Positions 16,166-25,400 of a DNA stretch of 64,000 nt are shown here, one piece after another. A model generated the notes under the pieces. It was not told the DNA's origin. It did not search any database and saw only the letters and a program-made list of their open reading frames with translations. The translations under genes were made by a program, and so were the position numbers. Source of the DNA: Caballeronia zhejiangensis (lineage in GTDB: Bacteria > Pseudomonadota > Gammaproteobacteria > Burkholderiales > Burkholderiaceae); assembly GCF_000698575.1 (NCBI RefSeq), contig NZ_JFHD01000014.1:62001-126000 (forward strand), in the 5' to 3' direction. Within the stretch, counting starts at the first letter, position 1; the number at the start of each line of letters is the position of its first letter.

Positions 16166-17200
16166 TCAAGCCGAAGATGACTTGGCGATGGCCGGCGCCA
16201 TGCCGTTCGCGGCGTCTTCGATCATCAGCGGTTCGAGCGCGTAGCCCGCCGCGCGCCATGCTTCGAGGCCGCCGAGCAGCGGCGCGACATCGGTGAAGCC
16301 GTGCGCCGTCAGCTCTTTGGCGGCGAGCGCGGCCGATACTTCGCTCGGGCAATCGCAGTAGGTCACGAGCTTGCGATCGCGCGATATGCCGGCGAGTTGC
16401 GATGCGGCGTCGTCGTGCAAGAGCAGCGCGCCGGGAATCGCGAACGGATCCATCGCGCGACGTTCGCGTCGGCGCACGTCGATGACGAGCGGCGGCGGCT
16501 CGCCTTCTAGCAGCGTGCGGAGCATTGCTATATCGATGCGCGCCATGCGCAGCCTGCGCAACAGCGACACGCGCTGCCACCAGCGCACGGCGAGATAAAG
16601 CGCGAGCGCGATGACCGCGATCGCGATCACGCCGCGTCCGAACAGGTCGAGCCAGGCGAGCACGCTATCGACGAGATCGGCGAACATCGCGCCGAACGCG
16701 ACGCCGATGCCGGACCACAAGAGCGCGCCGAGCGCGTCATAGAGAAGGAAGCTGCCGATGCCGATACCGGTCGCGCCCGCGACGGGAATAGCCAACGTCG
16801 ACAAGCCGGGAATGAACTTCGAGACCGCGAGAATGCGTACGCCGAAGCGGCCGAAGAAGTCGAGGCTGCGGTTCACGCAGGTATCGCGCGAGATCGAAAG
16901 CTTGCACATGAAGGCGAGCACGCGGCTGCCGTAGCGGCGCCCGAGCCAGAACCAGAGCGCATCGCCGATGAGCGCCGCGATGCTGGCCGTGGCTACGATG
17001 GCCGCGAGCGCCTCCCACACCGCCGATGGAAAGCTCGTTGCAAGCCCCGAACCCGACGCCGAAGCGAAGCTCGCGGAGACCGCGATCGCTCCCGTCAAAA
17101 CCAATGTGGGCAAGGCTGGGAGCGGCAAGCCGAGGCACTCGAGCAGAACGTTGGCAAAAACCAACGGCAGGCCGTATTCGATGATCAGCTCGCGTAGCAT
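16166..17200 (-). CDS. DedA family membrane protein fused to a rhodanese domain
   Basis: This is a 344-aa fusion. Residues 1-215 form a DedA/VTT membrane domain with four to five hydrophobic segments and the family motifs FGRFGVRILAVSKFIPGLSTLAIPVAGATG. Members flip or transport lipids such as undecaprenyl phosphate or phosphatidylethanolamine, driven by protons. Residues about 225-330 form a cytoplasmic rhodanese domain with VIDVRRRERRAMDPFAIPGA and the active-site segment VTYCDCPSEVSAA (Cys282 and Cys284). The gene is 18 bp upstream of mnmC, so the two are probably co-transcribed. What the sulfurtransferase does on a DedA protein is unknown. Confidence 0.9.
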   Translation of the reverse strand: MLRELIIEYGLPLVFANVLLECLGLPLPALPTLVLTGAIAVSASFASASGSGLATSFPSAVWEALAAIVATASIAALIGDALWFWLGRRYGSRVLAFMCKLSISRDTCVNRSLDFFGRFGVRILAVSKFIPGLSTLAIPVAGATGIGIGSFLLYDALGALLWSGIGVAFGAMFADLVDSVLAWLDLFGRGVIAIAVIALALYLAVRWWQRVSLLRRLRMARIDIAMLRTLLEGEPPPLVIDVRRRERRAMDPFAIPGALLLHDDAASQLAGISRDRKLVTYCDCPSEVSAALAAKELTAHGFTDVAPLLGGLEAWRAAGYALEPLMIEDAANGMAPAIAKSSSA

Positions 17201-17253
17201 GGTTCGCGCCCTGGTGTTCTACGCCCAAAAAAGCGGCCGGGAGCCTCAAAAAT

Positions 17254-17280
17254 ATAAGGGTAAATCTTTGAAACCCTTAT
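17254..17280. promoter_or_regulatory. 8-bp inverted repeat between dedA-type gene and hupB
   Basis: ATAAGGGT (17254-17261) and ACCCTTAT (17273-17280) form a perfect inverted repeat with an 11-nt AT-rich spacer, in the gap between two divergent genes. No T-run follows, so an operator is more likely than a terminator. Confidence 0.35.
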
Positions 17281-17421
17281 CCTGATTGGGTTTGCGCTGC
17301 GCTATCATACCAAGCGCCGCGTATAGAGGCGGCGCGAAGGCGACGAAGTGAAGCAATGCCGGTGAGATGCCGCGCAAGAACGCCGAATCGTCGGGGAGGC
17401 ACGCCAGAAGGCCGTCCCTAC

Positions 17422-17449
17422 TCGACTGCACGGTTTGCGCACGTATAAT
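17422..17449 (+). promoter_or_regulatory. Probable sigma-70 promoter of hupB
   Basis: A perfect TATAAT (-10) lies at 17444-17449, about 50 bp before the HU start. The -35 is weak (TCGACT at 17422-17427, 16-bp spacer). AAGGAA precedes the ATG. Confidence 0.6.
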
Positions 17450-17498
17450 CGGCGCGTTCGCGCTGTTCGTGTCAACCTAAACTGATAAAGGAACCTTA

Positions 17499-17777
17499 AT
17501 GAACAAACAGGAACTGATCGACGCCGTAGCCGCGCAGACCGGCGCCAGCAAGGCTCAAACCGGCGAAACGCTGGACACGTTGCTCGAAGTGATCAAGAAG
17601 GCTGTCTCGAAAGGTGACGCAGTGCAGTTGATCGGCTTCGGCAGCTTCGGCTCGGGAAAGCGCGCAGCGCGCACCGGCCGCAATCCGAAGACCGGCGAGT
17701 CCATCAAGATTCCGGCCGCGAAGACGGTCAAGTTTACGGCTGGCAAGGCATTCAAGGACGCAGTGAACAAGCGGTAA
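17499..17777 (+). CDS. hupB: HU-beta family nucleoid DNA-binding protein
   Basis: This 92-aa histone-like protein matches HU along its whole length: [20 protein letters not shown], the core [24 protein letters not shown] with the DNA-intercalating arm R-NPKTGE, and a C-terminal [15 protein letters not shown]. It bends and compacts DNA as a dimer. The gene stands alone, with a consensus -10, a good Shine-Dalgarno sequence and a strong terminator, as expected for a highly expressed gene. Confidence 0.97.
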   Translation: MNKQELIDAVAAQTGASKAQTGETLDTLLEVIKKAVSKGDAVQLIGFGSFGSGKRAARTGRNPKTGESIKIPAAKTVKFTAGKAFKDAVNKR

Positions 17778-17823
17778 GCATCTTGCCGATTGTGCGGCTA
17801 CTCGAAGTAGCCAGATGTACATG

Positions 17824-17848
17824 ACCCGCCCTTCGGCGGGTTTTTTTT
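17824..17848 (+). terminator. Rho-independent terminator of hupB
   Basis: The 7-bp stem ACCCGCC / GGCGGGT with a CTTC loop is followed by eight T (17841-17848). It lies 46 bp after the hupB stop, just before the convergent COG0523 gene. Confidence 0.93.
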
Positions 17849-17857
17849 CGTCCGGCA

Positions 17858-19120
17858 TCAATGCCGATGATCGTCGCAATCGCAGTCGGGACCGTGGTCG
17901 TGGTCATGCTCATGATCGTGGTCCTCGACTTCCCACGCGGGGAACGGATCGGCGAAGCTTCGCCAGGCGTCGGGACCGCGCGCCCATTCGTCGTCGGTGA
18001 GCAGACATGCGTCGAAGCGGTCTTGCCAGACGGCAGGATCGAGATTCAATCCGATCAGTACCAGCTCCTGCCGGCGATCGCCGATGCTGTTGTCATCCGG
18101 ATCGCCATACCATTCCGCGACGATTTCGGCTTCGAGCTCGGGATCGTCAGTCGGCCATTCGCTGCGATCCTGCGCGGCCCACCATAGTCCCGCCGGTCCA
18201 TGCCGGACCGTTCCGCCCGCTTGCGACAGCGAGCCGCCTACATCGCTTCGCGTCGCGAGCCAGAAGAAGCCCTTCGCGCGCAGCACGTCGGGCCATTCCT
18301 GATGCAACAGATTCCACAGACGCTCGGGATGAAACGGCCGGCGCGCGCGATACACGAAATGGCCCACGCCGAACGCATCGGGTTCGTCGGCCGACGGATG
18401 TTCGCCGTTCAGGATCGCGAGCCAGCCGGGCGCGCTCGCGGTCGCATCGAAATCGAAACGGCCGGTGTTCAGCACGTCGCCGATGGGAACGTCGCCCGAT
18501 TGCGCCCGGACCTGGAGCGCGCGCGGATTGAGACCATGCAGGATGCGCGCGACCTTTTCGATTTCATCCGCGCTGGCGAGATCGATCTTGTTGATGACGA
18601 TGACATCGCAGAATTCGATCTGTTCGATGAGCGTCTCGACGACCGTCCGATCGTCTTCGTCGTCATGGCCTTCCGGCGACAGACCGCGCTCGGCGAGCGA
18701 ATCCGCGGACGCGTAATCGCGCAGGAAACTCGCGGCATCGATCACGGTGACGAATGTGTCGAGATGCGCGTGGCCCGCGAGCGTCGCATCGTCGTCGTCG
18801 CCGAACGCGAGATGCTCGGCGATGGTCATCGGCTCGGCGATGCCCGACGTTTCGACGACGATCGCATCGAAGCGCTGCTGCTCCGCGATCCAGTTGATCG
18901 CGCTTTCGAGCGCTTGCATCGACCGGCTGCCGAGTGTCAGAAGCAGGCAGCCGTTGGGCAGTTCGGTGGTTTCGCGATCGGCGCCGGAAGCGGCTTTGCT
19001 GCACGTCACGGCGCCGATGCGCACGCCTGCGGCGTTCGCGAGCAAGGCATCGACGAGCGTGGTCTTACCCGCGCCGGTGAATCCCGATAGCACGGTAATG
19101 GGCAATGGCATCTGATTCAT
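17858..19120 (-). CDS. COG0523/CobW family GTPase lacking the CxCC motif
   Basis: This is a 420-aa G3E-type GTPase related to metal chaperones (CobW, ZigA, YeiR). Walker A is GFTGAGKTT (13-21), with ETSGIAEP and NKIDL downstream and a CobW C-terminal domain from about 255. The CxCC metal-binding motif normally found in this position (NGCICCTL) reads NGCLLLTL, with only Cys58 left. The stretch between Walker A and this point is shorter than in the canonical paralogue at 43339-44412. The C-terminus is His/Asp-rich with two Cys (HDHDHGPDCDCDDHRH), so metal could still be bound there. Convergent with hupB. Confidence 0.87.
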   Translation of the reverse strand: MNQMPLPITVLSGFTGAGKTTLVDALLANAAGVRIGAVTCSKAASGADRETTELPNGCLLLTLGSRSMQALESAINWIAEQQRFDAIVVETSGIAEPMTIAEHLAFGDDDDATLAGHAHLDTFVTVIDAASFLRDYASADSLAERGLSPEGHDDEDDRTVVETLIEQIEFCDVIVINKIDLASADEIEKVARILHGLNPRALQVRAQSGDVPIGDVLNTGRFDFDATASAPGWLAILNGEHPSADEPDAFGVGHFVYRARRPFHPERLWNLLHQEWPDVLRAKGFFWLATRSDVGGSLSQAGGTVRHGPAGLWWAAQDRSEWPTDDPELEAEIVAEWYGDPDDNSIGDRRQELVLIGLNLDPAVWQDRFDACLLTDDEWARGPDAWRSFADPFPAWEVEDHDHEHDHDHGPDCDCDDHRH

Positions 19121-19259
19121 CGCAATGGAGCGTGACAGGGAACGGAGCGCACGAGCGCGAACCCGCGCTGCCGGTCGGGCGGCGCGGGCGATCGAATAGG
19201 GGATTTTGCATCAAATGCACGCCGTGCGCGGCGCACATGCGGAAAAGCGCGGGCGAAGG

Positions 19260-19703
19260 TCAGCGCGTAGCCTGAAGCAGCTTCCAGCGACGCAGGATCT
19301 CGATGATCTGCGCCGAGTACTTGTCGCGCAGCGCAGGTGTTTCGGAATGGTAAGCACCGACCGCCTGCCACGAATTGCCATACTTGTTCATCTTCTGACG
19401 CAGATGCCACGCGGCCACATAGACGCTCTTGCACGGCTCCATCAGCGTGCCGCTCGAGATGCCGTACTGGGCGAGCGTGTTGAGATGGATCGAGTTGATC
19501 TGCATCAGCCCGTAATCGGTCGAACCATTCGCGTTCTTGTTGATGGCGTCGGGCTTGTTGTGCGATTCCTGCCACGCGATCGCGCGCAGGATGAGCGGAT
19601 TGACCTTCTGATACTTCGCCGCTTCGTCGAAGCAGTCTGCGTGCGCGGCCGCGGCCGCCATGAGCGGCCCGCATATCGCCAGTGATCGCAATATTCTCTT
19701 CAT
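19260..19703 (-). CDS. Periplasmic lytic transglycosylase (SLT domain, VirB1/IagB-like)
   Basis: This is a 147-aa exported muramidase-like enzyme. A signal peptide (MKRILRSLAICGPLMAAAAAHA) is followed by a goose-type lysozyme/SLT fold with the catalytic Glu in ILRAIAWQESHNK, and STDYGLMQINSIHL and VAAWHLRQKMNKYG, all hallmarks of the IagB/VirB1 group. Such small enzymes cut peptidoglycan to allow assembly of secretion machines or pili. Here it lies 600 bp upstream of, and divergent from, the T2SS operon, so a role in T2SS assembly is possible but unproven. The start at 19703 gives a clean signal peptide. Confidence 0.88.
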   Translation of the reverse strand: MKRILRSLAICGPLMAAAAAHADCFDEAAKYQKVNPLILRAIAWQESHNKPDAINKNANGSTDYGLMQINSIHLNTLAQYGISSGTLMEPCKSVYVAAWHLRQKMNKYGNSWQAVGAYHSETPALRDKYSAQIIEILRRWKLLQATR

Positions 19704-20306
19704 CTTCCTTCTGCTCCATCCGCACACGCGGAACGTCATGCCGCCGTTGCGGCGCCTTGGCGCCAACGCCAACAAATCAACGTCCGCGGCCGGGCGTGCA
19801 TGGGGAAAACCCACCCTTTCTGTAACCGCCCGGAATGCGGAACCGACCGTATCATACCGGCTGACGAATCCGCCCAAAAGTTGGCTATCAGACATACGCC
19901 CGTTTCGCCCTCCGAAACCCGCATGCGCGCGAGGCGCACCGGCCTATTGATCGGACTTGTTCTAAATGTCTGAATAATAAGACTTCTGGACGTTGTACAA
20001 TTCGGCTCCCGCGTACATCGGCCGAGTCTCGGAATCGTTCAGATACGGTCTATCGGCAAGTTATTCGAAAGCTTGAGAGCGCTGGATTTTGTATCGCACG
20101 TGGCAGCCTAGGGCAACGTGATCCGGAACGAATTGGCACAATTCCGTTACACAAAGCTGCTATCGTCATATTTTTTAAAATAACCGCGAGGGGTCGGGCC
20201 CGCCCGTTCCACACCGCGGTTGGCGGCGCTCTCGGCTGACGAGCGGGGCTGCCTCAGCCGGCTCCGAAGACCCGGCTCTGACATCAAACCCATGAGAAGA
20301 CAACCT
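19704..20306. other. Intergenic region upstream of the gsp operon
   Basis: About 600 bp without a convincing gene between the transglycosylase and gspD. It must hold the gsp promoter, but no strong -35/-10 pair stands out. AT-rich patches occur at about 19955-20000 and 20165-20185. An operator-like inverted repeat at 20130-20144 is listed separately. Confidence 0.5.
20130..20144. promoter_or_regulatory. GAATTG-GCA-CAATTC inverted repeat, candidate gsp operator
   Basis: A perfect 6-bp inverted repeat with a 3-bp spacer lies about 165 bp upstream of the gspD start, next to an AT-rich segment that could hold the promoter. It is a plausible binding site for a dimeric regulator of secretion genes; the regulator is unknown. 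Confidence 0.35.
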
Positions 20307-22694
20307 ATGGCACTGCGTCGTCTGGCGACGGCAATGCTGGCGGCGGGACTTATCGTCGCCCAAGCCGCGCACGCGCAGGTGACGTTGAATTTCGTCAACG
20401 CGGATATCGACCAGGTCGCGAAAGCGATCGGCGCCGCTACCGGCAAAACGATCATCGTCGATCCCCGCGTCAAGGGGCAACTCAATCTGGTTTCGGAGAA
20501 TTCGGTTCCCGAGGACCAAGCGCTGAAGACGCTCCAGTCGTCGCTGCGCATGCAGGGCTTCGCGCTCGTGCAGGATCACGGCGTCCTGAAGGTCGTGCCC
20601 GAAGCCGACGCCAAGCTGCAGGGCGTGCCCACGTATGTCGGCAATGCGCCGGCGGCGCGCGGCGATCAGGTGATCACGCAGGTCTTTCAGTTGCACAACG
20701 AATCGGCGAACAACCTTCTGCCGGTGCTGCGTCCGCTGATCTCGCCGAACAACACGATCGCGGCGTATCCGGCGAACAACACGCTCGTCGTCACCGATTA
20801 CGCGGACAACGTGCGCCGCATCGCGGGCATCATCGCGGGCGTCGATACGGCGGCGGGCCGCTCCGTCGACATCGTCACGCTGAAGAACGCCAATGCGATC
20901 GACGTCGCCGAGCAGATGAACAAGCTGCTCGATCCCGGCGCGATCGGCAGCACGGACGCGACGCTGAAAGTCACCGTCACGCCCGATGCCCGCACCAACT
21001 CGCTGATGTTCCGCGCATCGAGCAGCTCGCGCCTCGCCGCGGCGAAGCAACTGGCGCAGAAGCTCGACGCGCCCACGACCCAGCCCGGCAACATGCACGT
21101 CGTGGCGCTGCGCAACGCCGACGCGACGCGTCTCGCCAAGACGCTGCGAGGCATGCTCGGCAAGGGCAACAACAGCTCGGACAACACGTCGAACACCAGC
21201 TCGAACACGTTCGGTCAGAGCGGCGGCGGTCTCGGCAATTCGTCGATGTCCACCGGAACGTCCGGCACGCCGCCGCTGCCGGGCGGACTCAGCGGCAGTT
21301 CGGGCAGCGGCAGCAATCCGATGTCGGGCGGCACCGGCAACAAGGACTCGAGTTTCTCGTCGAACAAGGACAACGATTCCGGCAACGACCAGGGCGGCGG
21401 CATGATCCAGGCCGATGCCGCGACGAATTCGCTGATCATCACCGCGGCGGATCCGGTTTATCGGAACCTGCGCACCGTGATCGACCAGCTCGACGCGCGC
21501 CGCGCGCAGGTGTACATCGAAGCGCTGATTGTCGAACTTTCCGCGACGAGCGGTTCGAATCTCGGCATTCAGTGGCAGGGCGCGCTGCTTTCCAACAGCG
21601 GCAACAACGCGCTCTACGGCAGCTCGAGCTTCGGCGCCGGCAATACGAACATCGTCGATCTGACCTTGCAGGGCAACGCGATCGCGCAGAATCCGTCGTC
21701 CCTCACGTCGACGTCCGGCCTGCTCGCGCAAGGCTTGAACATCGGCCTTTTGCACCGCTTCGGCAATCTCTTCGGTCTCGGCGGACTCTTGCAGGCGCTG
21801 TCGACATCGGCGGATGCGAACATCCTCTCGACGCCTAACCTCATCACGCTCGACAACGAGGAAGCGAAGATCGTCGTCGGCCAGAACGTGCCGGTCGTGA
21901 CGGGTTCGTACGCGACGCCGACCGCCAATGCCGCCACGTCGGTCACGGCGTTCAACACGTTCGACCGCCGCGACGTCGGCGTGACCCTGCACGTCAAGCC
22001 GCAGATCACCGACGGCGGCGTGCTCAAGATGCAGATCTATCAGGAAGATTCGAGCGTCGATTCCACGACGAAGAACGATCCGGGCGGCGTGACGATCAAC
22101 ACGCGCTCGGTGCAGTCGACGATTCTCGCGGACGACGGCGAAATCGTCGTGCTCGGCGGTTTGATGCAGGATCAGTACAACAACAACAACAGCAAGATTC
22201 CGCTGCTCGGCGACATTCCGTTCATCGGCAGCCTGTTCCGCAGCGAAGGCAAGACGCGCACGAAGACCAACCTGATGGTGTTCCTGCGTCCGGTGATCGT
22301 GCGCGACCAGGCGACGGCCACGCAGATCGCCAACACGCGTTACGACTATCTGCGTCAGCAGCAATACGGCTCGACGACGGATAACCGCATCATCAAGGAT
22401 CAGAACGTGCCGGTCATGCCGCCGAAACCGCTCGGTCCTTCCGAAGGCGGTGGACCGCCGGCCCAAAATCTGCTGGACTGGAGCGATACGACGCGCGGTC
22501 CCGGCCCGAGCACGACGCTGCCACAGAATCCGGATGCCGGCCCCGCGCCGCAACCGACGCAGACCGCGCCGCAATCGACGCTGCCGCCGCAAAGCACGTA
22601 TCCGGCGCCGTCGAACGGCGCGACGAACGCGATTCCGGCCAATGGCGCGACCAACGCCATGCCGGGCAATGCCGCAACGGGAGTCCATCCGTGA
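20307..22694 (+). CDS. gspD: Type II secretion secretin GspD
   Basis: This 795-aa outer-membrane secretin forms the T2SS exit channel. A signal peptide (LATAMLAAGLIVAQAAHAQ) is followed by N0 (VTLNFVNADIDQVAKAIGAATGKTIIVDP), N1-N3 repeats with a long Ser/Gly/Asn-rich loop (about 270-360), and the secretin core with VPVVTGSY and VGVTLHVKPQITDGG. The C-terminal tail is Pro/Gln/Asn-rich with imperfect repeats of NGATNA. I took the ATG at 20307 (MALRRLA); the ATG at 20292 (MRRQPMALRR) is nearly as good. The stop overlaps the gspE start, so translation is probably coupled. First gene of a 12-gene operon. Confidence 0.95.
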   Translation: MALRRLATAMLAAGLIVAQAAHAQVTLNFVNADIDQVAKAIGAATGKTIIVDPRVKGQLNLVSENSVPEDQALKTLQSSLRMQGFALVQDHGVLKVVPEADAKLQGVPTYVGNAPAARGDQVITQVFQLHNESANNLLPVLRPLISPNNTIAAYPANNTLVVTDYADNVRRIAGIIAGVDTAAGRSVDIVTLKNANAIDVAEQMNKLLDPGAIGSTDATLKVTVTPDARTNSLMFRASSSSRLAAAKQLAQKLDAPTTQPGNMHVVALRNADATRLAKTLRGMLGKGNNSSDNTSNTSSNTFGQSGGGLGNSSMSTGTSGTPPLPGGLSGSSGSGSNPMSGGTGNKDSSFSSNKDNDSGNDQGGGMIQADAATNSLIITAADPVYRNLRTVIDQLDARRAQVYIEALIVELSATSGSNLGIQWQGALLSNSGNNALYGSSSFGAGNTNIVDLTLQGNAIAQNPSSLTSTSGLLAQGLNIGLLHRFGNLFGLGGLLQALSTSADANILSTPNLITLDNEEAKIVVGQNVPVVTGSYATPTANAATSVTAFNTFDRRDVGVTLHVKPQITDGGVLKMQIYQEDSSVDSTTKNDPGGVTINTRSVQSTILADDGEIVVLGGLMQDQYNNNNSKIPLLGDIPFIGSLFRSEGKTRTKTNLMVFLRPVIVRDQATATQIANTRYDYLRQQQYGSTTDNRIIKDQNVPVMPPKPLGPSEGGGPPAQNLLDWSDTTRGPGPSTTLPQNPDAGPAPQPTQTAPQSTLPPQSTYPAPSNGATNAIPANGATNAMPGNAATGVHP

Positions 22695-24178
22695 GCACGG
22701 TCAACGATGCAGTCGAGAGCGCGAGCACCGCGGCGTCGCCGCTGGCGGCCCGGCTCGTGCCTTACGGCTTTGCGCGCAGCGGGCAGATTCTGCTCGCGCA
22801 TCAGCACGCGGACAGCATCGAAGTCTGGATAAGCGAGCGCACGACCGACGCGGCGCTCGCGGAAGTCGCGCGTAATTTCGGCGCGCTGTCGATCATCCGC
22901 AAGCCCGCCGACGAGCTCGCCGCGGCAATCAACTCGGCCTACGCGCGCAACGACGGCAGCGCCGCGCAGGTCGTCGGCGAAGTGGAAGGCGAAGTCGATC
23001 TGTCGCGCCTGATGCAGGATATTCCGGAAGTGGAAGACTTGCTGGAATCGGAAGACGACGCGCCGATCATCCGCATGATCAACGCGCTGCTCACGCAGGC
23101 GGCGCGCGAACAGGCATCGGATATTCACATCGAGCCGTTCGAGAACGCGTCGGTCGTGCGCTTTCGCGTCGACGGCACGCTGCGCGACGTCGTGCGGCCG
23201 AAGAAGGCGCTGCACGGCGCGCTGATCTCGCGTATCAAGATCATGGCGCAGCTCGATATCGCCGAAAAACGTTTGCCGCAGGACGGGCGCATCACGTTGC
23301 GTGTCGGCGGCCGTCCGGTCGATGTGCGCGTGTCCACGCTGCCGACCGGCCACGGCGAGCGCGCGGTGCTGCGTCTCCTGGAAAAGGACGCGCAACGCCT
23401 GAATCTCGAAACGCTCGGCATGGCGCGCGACACGCTCGTCCAGTTCGACAAGCTGATCGGCCGCCCGCACGGCATCGTGCTCGTGACCGGCCCGACCGGC
23501 TCCGGCAAGACGACCACGCTGTACGCGTCGATGTCGCGCCTCGAGACGACGACCACCAACATCATGACGGTGGAAGATCCGATCGAATACGACCTGTCGG
23601 GCATCGGCCAGACGCAGGTGAACGAACGCATCGGCATGACGTTCGCGCGCGCGTTGCGGTCGATTCTGCGTCAGGATCCGGACATCATCATGATCGGTGA
23701 AATCCGCGATCTCGAGACCGCGCAGATCGCGGTGCAGGCGTCGCTCACCGGCCACCTCGTGCTCGCCACTTTGCACACGAACGATGCCGCTTCCGCCGTC
23801 ACGCGTCTCACCGACATGGGCGTGGAGCCGTATCTGCTCGCGTCGTCGCTGCTCGGCGTTCTGGCGCAGCGGCTCGTGCGCCAGCTCTGTCCGGTGTGCA
23901 AGGAAGAGCGCGTCGAGGAAGACGGCACGAAGCATTACCATCCGGTCGGCTGCGACCGATGCGGCCAGTCGGGTTATGTCGGCCGTCGCGGTGTCTATGA
24001 GCTGCTGCTGATCGACGACGCGATCCGCCCGCTCATCCATCGCAATGCGGCCGATGCCGAGATTCTCGAAGCGGGCCGCAAGCAAGGCATGCGCACGCTG
24101 CGCGAGGACGGCGATCGCTGGCTCGCGGCCGGCGTGACGTCGCTGGAAGAAGTGTTGCGCGTGACGGGCGGAGAATAA
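22691..24178 (+). CDS. gspE: Type II secretion ATPase GspE
   Basis: This 495-aa cytoplasmic secretion ATPase powers pseudopilus extension. It has an N-terminal GspL-binding domain, Walker A GPTGSGKTTTLYA, the Asp box (TVEDPIEYDLSGIGQTQVNE), Walker B IIMIGEIRDLETAQIA, a His box (GHLVLATLHTNDA) and the zinc-binding tetracysteine (CPVCKEE...GCDRCGQSG). The start is GTG, overlapping the gspD stop by 4 bp. Gene order gspD-E-F-C-G-H-I-J-K-L-M-N matches Burkholderia T2SS operons. Confidence 0.97.
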   Translation: MSTVNDAVESASTAASPLAARLVPYGFARSGQILLAHQHADSIEVWISERTTDAALAEVARNFGALSIIRKPADELAAAINSAYARNDGSAAQVVGEVEGEVDLSRLMQDIPEVEDLLESEDDAPIIRMINALLTQAAREQASDIHIEPFENASVVRFRVDGTLRDVVRPKKALHGALISRIKIMAQLDIAEKRLPQDGRITLRVGGRPVDVRVSTLPTGHGERAVLRLLEKDAQRLNLETLGMARDTLVQFDKLIGRPHGIVLVTGPTGSGKTTTLYASMSRLETTTTNIMTVEDPIEYDLSGIGQTQVNERIGMTFARALRSILRQDPDIIMIGEIRDLETAQIAVQASLTGHLVLATLHTNDAASAVTRLTDMGVEPYLLASSLLGVLAQRLVRQLCPVCKEERVEEDGTKHYHPVGCDRCGQSGYVGRRGVYELLLIDDAIRPLIHRNAADAEILEAGRKQGMRTLREDGDRWLAAGVTSLEEVLRVTGGE

Positions 24179-24182
24179 GCAG

Positions 24183-25400
24183 ATGCCGGCATTCCGTTTC
24201 GAGGCGATCGATCACGCGGGCAAGACGCAAAAAGGCGTGCTCGACGCCGACAGCGCCCGCGCCGCGCGCAGCCAGTTGCGCACGCAAGGGCTGACACCGC
24301 TCGTCGTCGAGGCGGCGGGCTCGCGCACGCGCGGCGAGCGCCAGCAGCGCCTGTCGCTCGGGCGGCGGCTGTCGCAGCGCGAACAGGCGATTCTCACGCG
24401 TCAGCTCGCGAGTCTTCTGATCGCGGGCTTGCCGCTCGGCGAGACGCTCGCGGTGCTGACCGAGCAATCCGAGCGCGATTACATCCGCGAACTGATGGCC
24501 GCGATCCGCGCCGAAGTGCTCGGCGGCCATTCGTTCGCCAACGCGCTCGCGCAGCATCCGAAGGACTTTCCGGAGATTTACCGCGCGCTCGTCGCGGCGG
24601 GCGAGCATACCGGCAAGCTCGGCCTCGTGCTGTCGCGTCTCGCGGACTACATCGAACAGCGTAATGCGCTGAAGCAGAAGATCATTCTGGCGTTCACGTA
24701 TCCGGGCATCGTGACGATCATTGCGTTCGGCATCGTCACGTTCCTGCTGAGTTACGTCGTGCCGCAGGTCGTGAACGTGTTCGCGAGCACGAAGCAGGCG
24801 CTGCCCTTCCTGACCGTCATGATGATGGCGCTCTCCGCCTTCGTCCGAAGTTACTGGTGGGCCGTGCTGATCGGCGTCGTGATTTTCGCGTGGCTCGTGA
24901 AGACGATTCTCGCGCGGCCCGGGCCGCGCATGTCGTTCGACCGCTGGCTGCTGGGCGCGCCGCTCATCGGCAAGCTGGTGCGCGGCTACAACACCGTGCG
25001 CTTCGCCAGCACGCTCGCGATCCTCACCGCCGCCGGCGTGCCGATCCTGCGCGCGCTGCAGGCCGCGGGCGAAACGCTCAGCAACACGGCGATGCGCGAG
25101 AACGTCGACGACGCCATCGTGCGCGTGCGCGAAGGCTCGTCGCTGTCGCGCGCGCTCGGCAACACGAAGACGTTTCCGCCGGTGCTGGTTCACCTGATCC
25201 GCTCGGGCGAAGCGACCGGCGACGTCACCACGATGCTCGACCGCGCTTCCGAAGGCGAAGCGCGCGAACTCGAACGCCGCACGATGTTCCTCACGAGCCT
25301 GCTCGAACCGCTGCTTATCCTTGCGATGGGCGGCGTCGTGCTCGTGATCGTGCTCGCGGTGATGCTGCCGATCATCGAACTGAATAATCTGGTGCAGTGA
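24183..25400 (+). CDS. gspF: Type II secretion inner-membrane platform protein GspF
   Basis: This 405-aa polytopic platform protein consists of two repeated cytoplasmic GspF domains (about 70-190 and 275-395), each followed by membrane helices. LLIAGLPLGETLAVLTEQ and STLAILTAAGVPILRALQAAGE are the repeat signatures; VVLVIVLAVMLPIIELNNLVQ is the final membrane segment. It links the GspE ATPase to the pseudopilus. It begins 4 bp after the gspE stop. Confidence 0.96.
   Translation: MPAFRFEAIDHAGKTQKGVLDADSARAARSQLRTQGLTPLVVEAAGSRTRGERQQRLSLGRRLSQREQAILTRQLASLLIAGLPLGETLAVLTEQSERDYIRELMAAIRAEVLGGHSFANALAQHPKDFPEIYRALVAAGEHTGKLGLVLSRLADYIEQRNALKQKIILAFTYPGIVTIIAFGIVTFLLSYVVPQVVNVFASTKQALPFLTVMMMALSAFVRSYWWAVLIGVVIFAWLVKTILARPGPRMSFDRWLLGAPLIGKLVRGYNTVRFASTLAILTAAGVPILRALQAAGETLSNTAMRENVDDAIVRVREGSSLSRALGNTKTFPPVLVHLIRSGEATGDVTTMLDRASEGEARELERRTMFLTSLLEPLLILAMGGVVLVIVLAVMLPIIELNNLVQ

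Noticed and set aside
20175-22688. Minus-strand open frame of about 840 codons opposite gspD
   Set aside because: It is an antisense shadow of gspD with Arg-rich composition and no motif.
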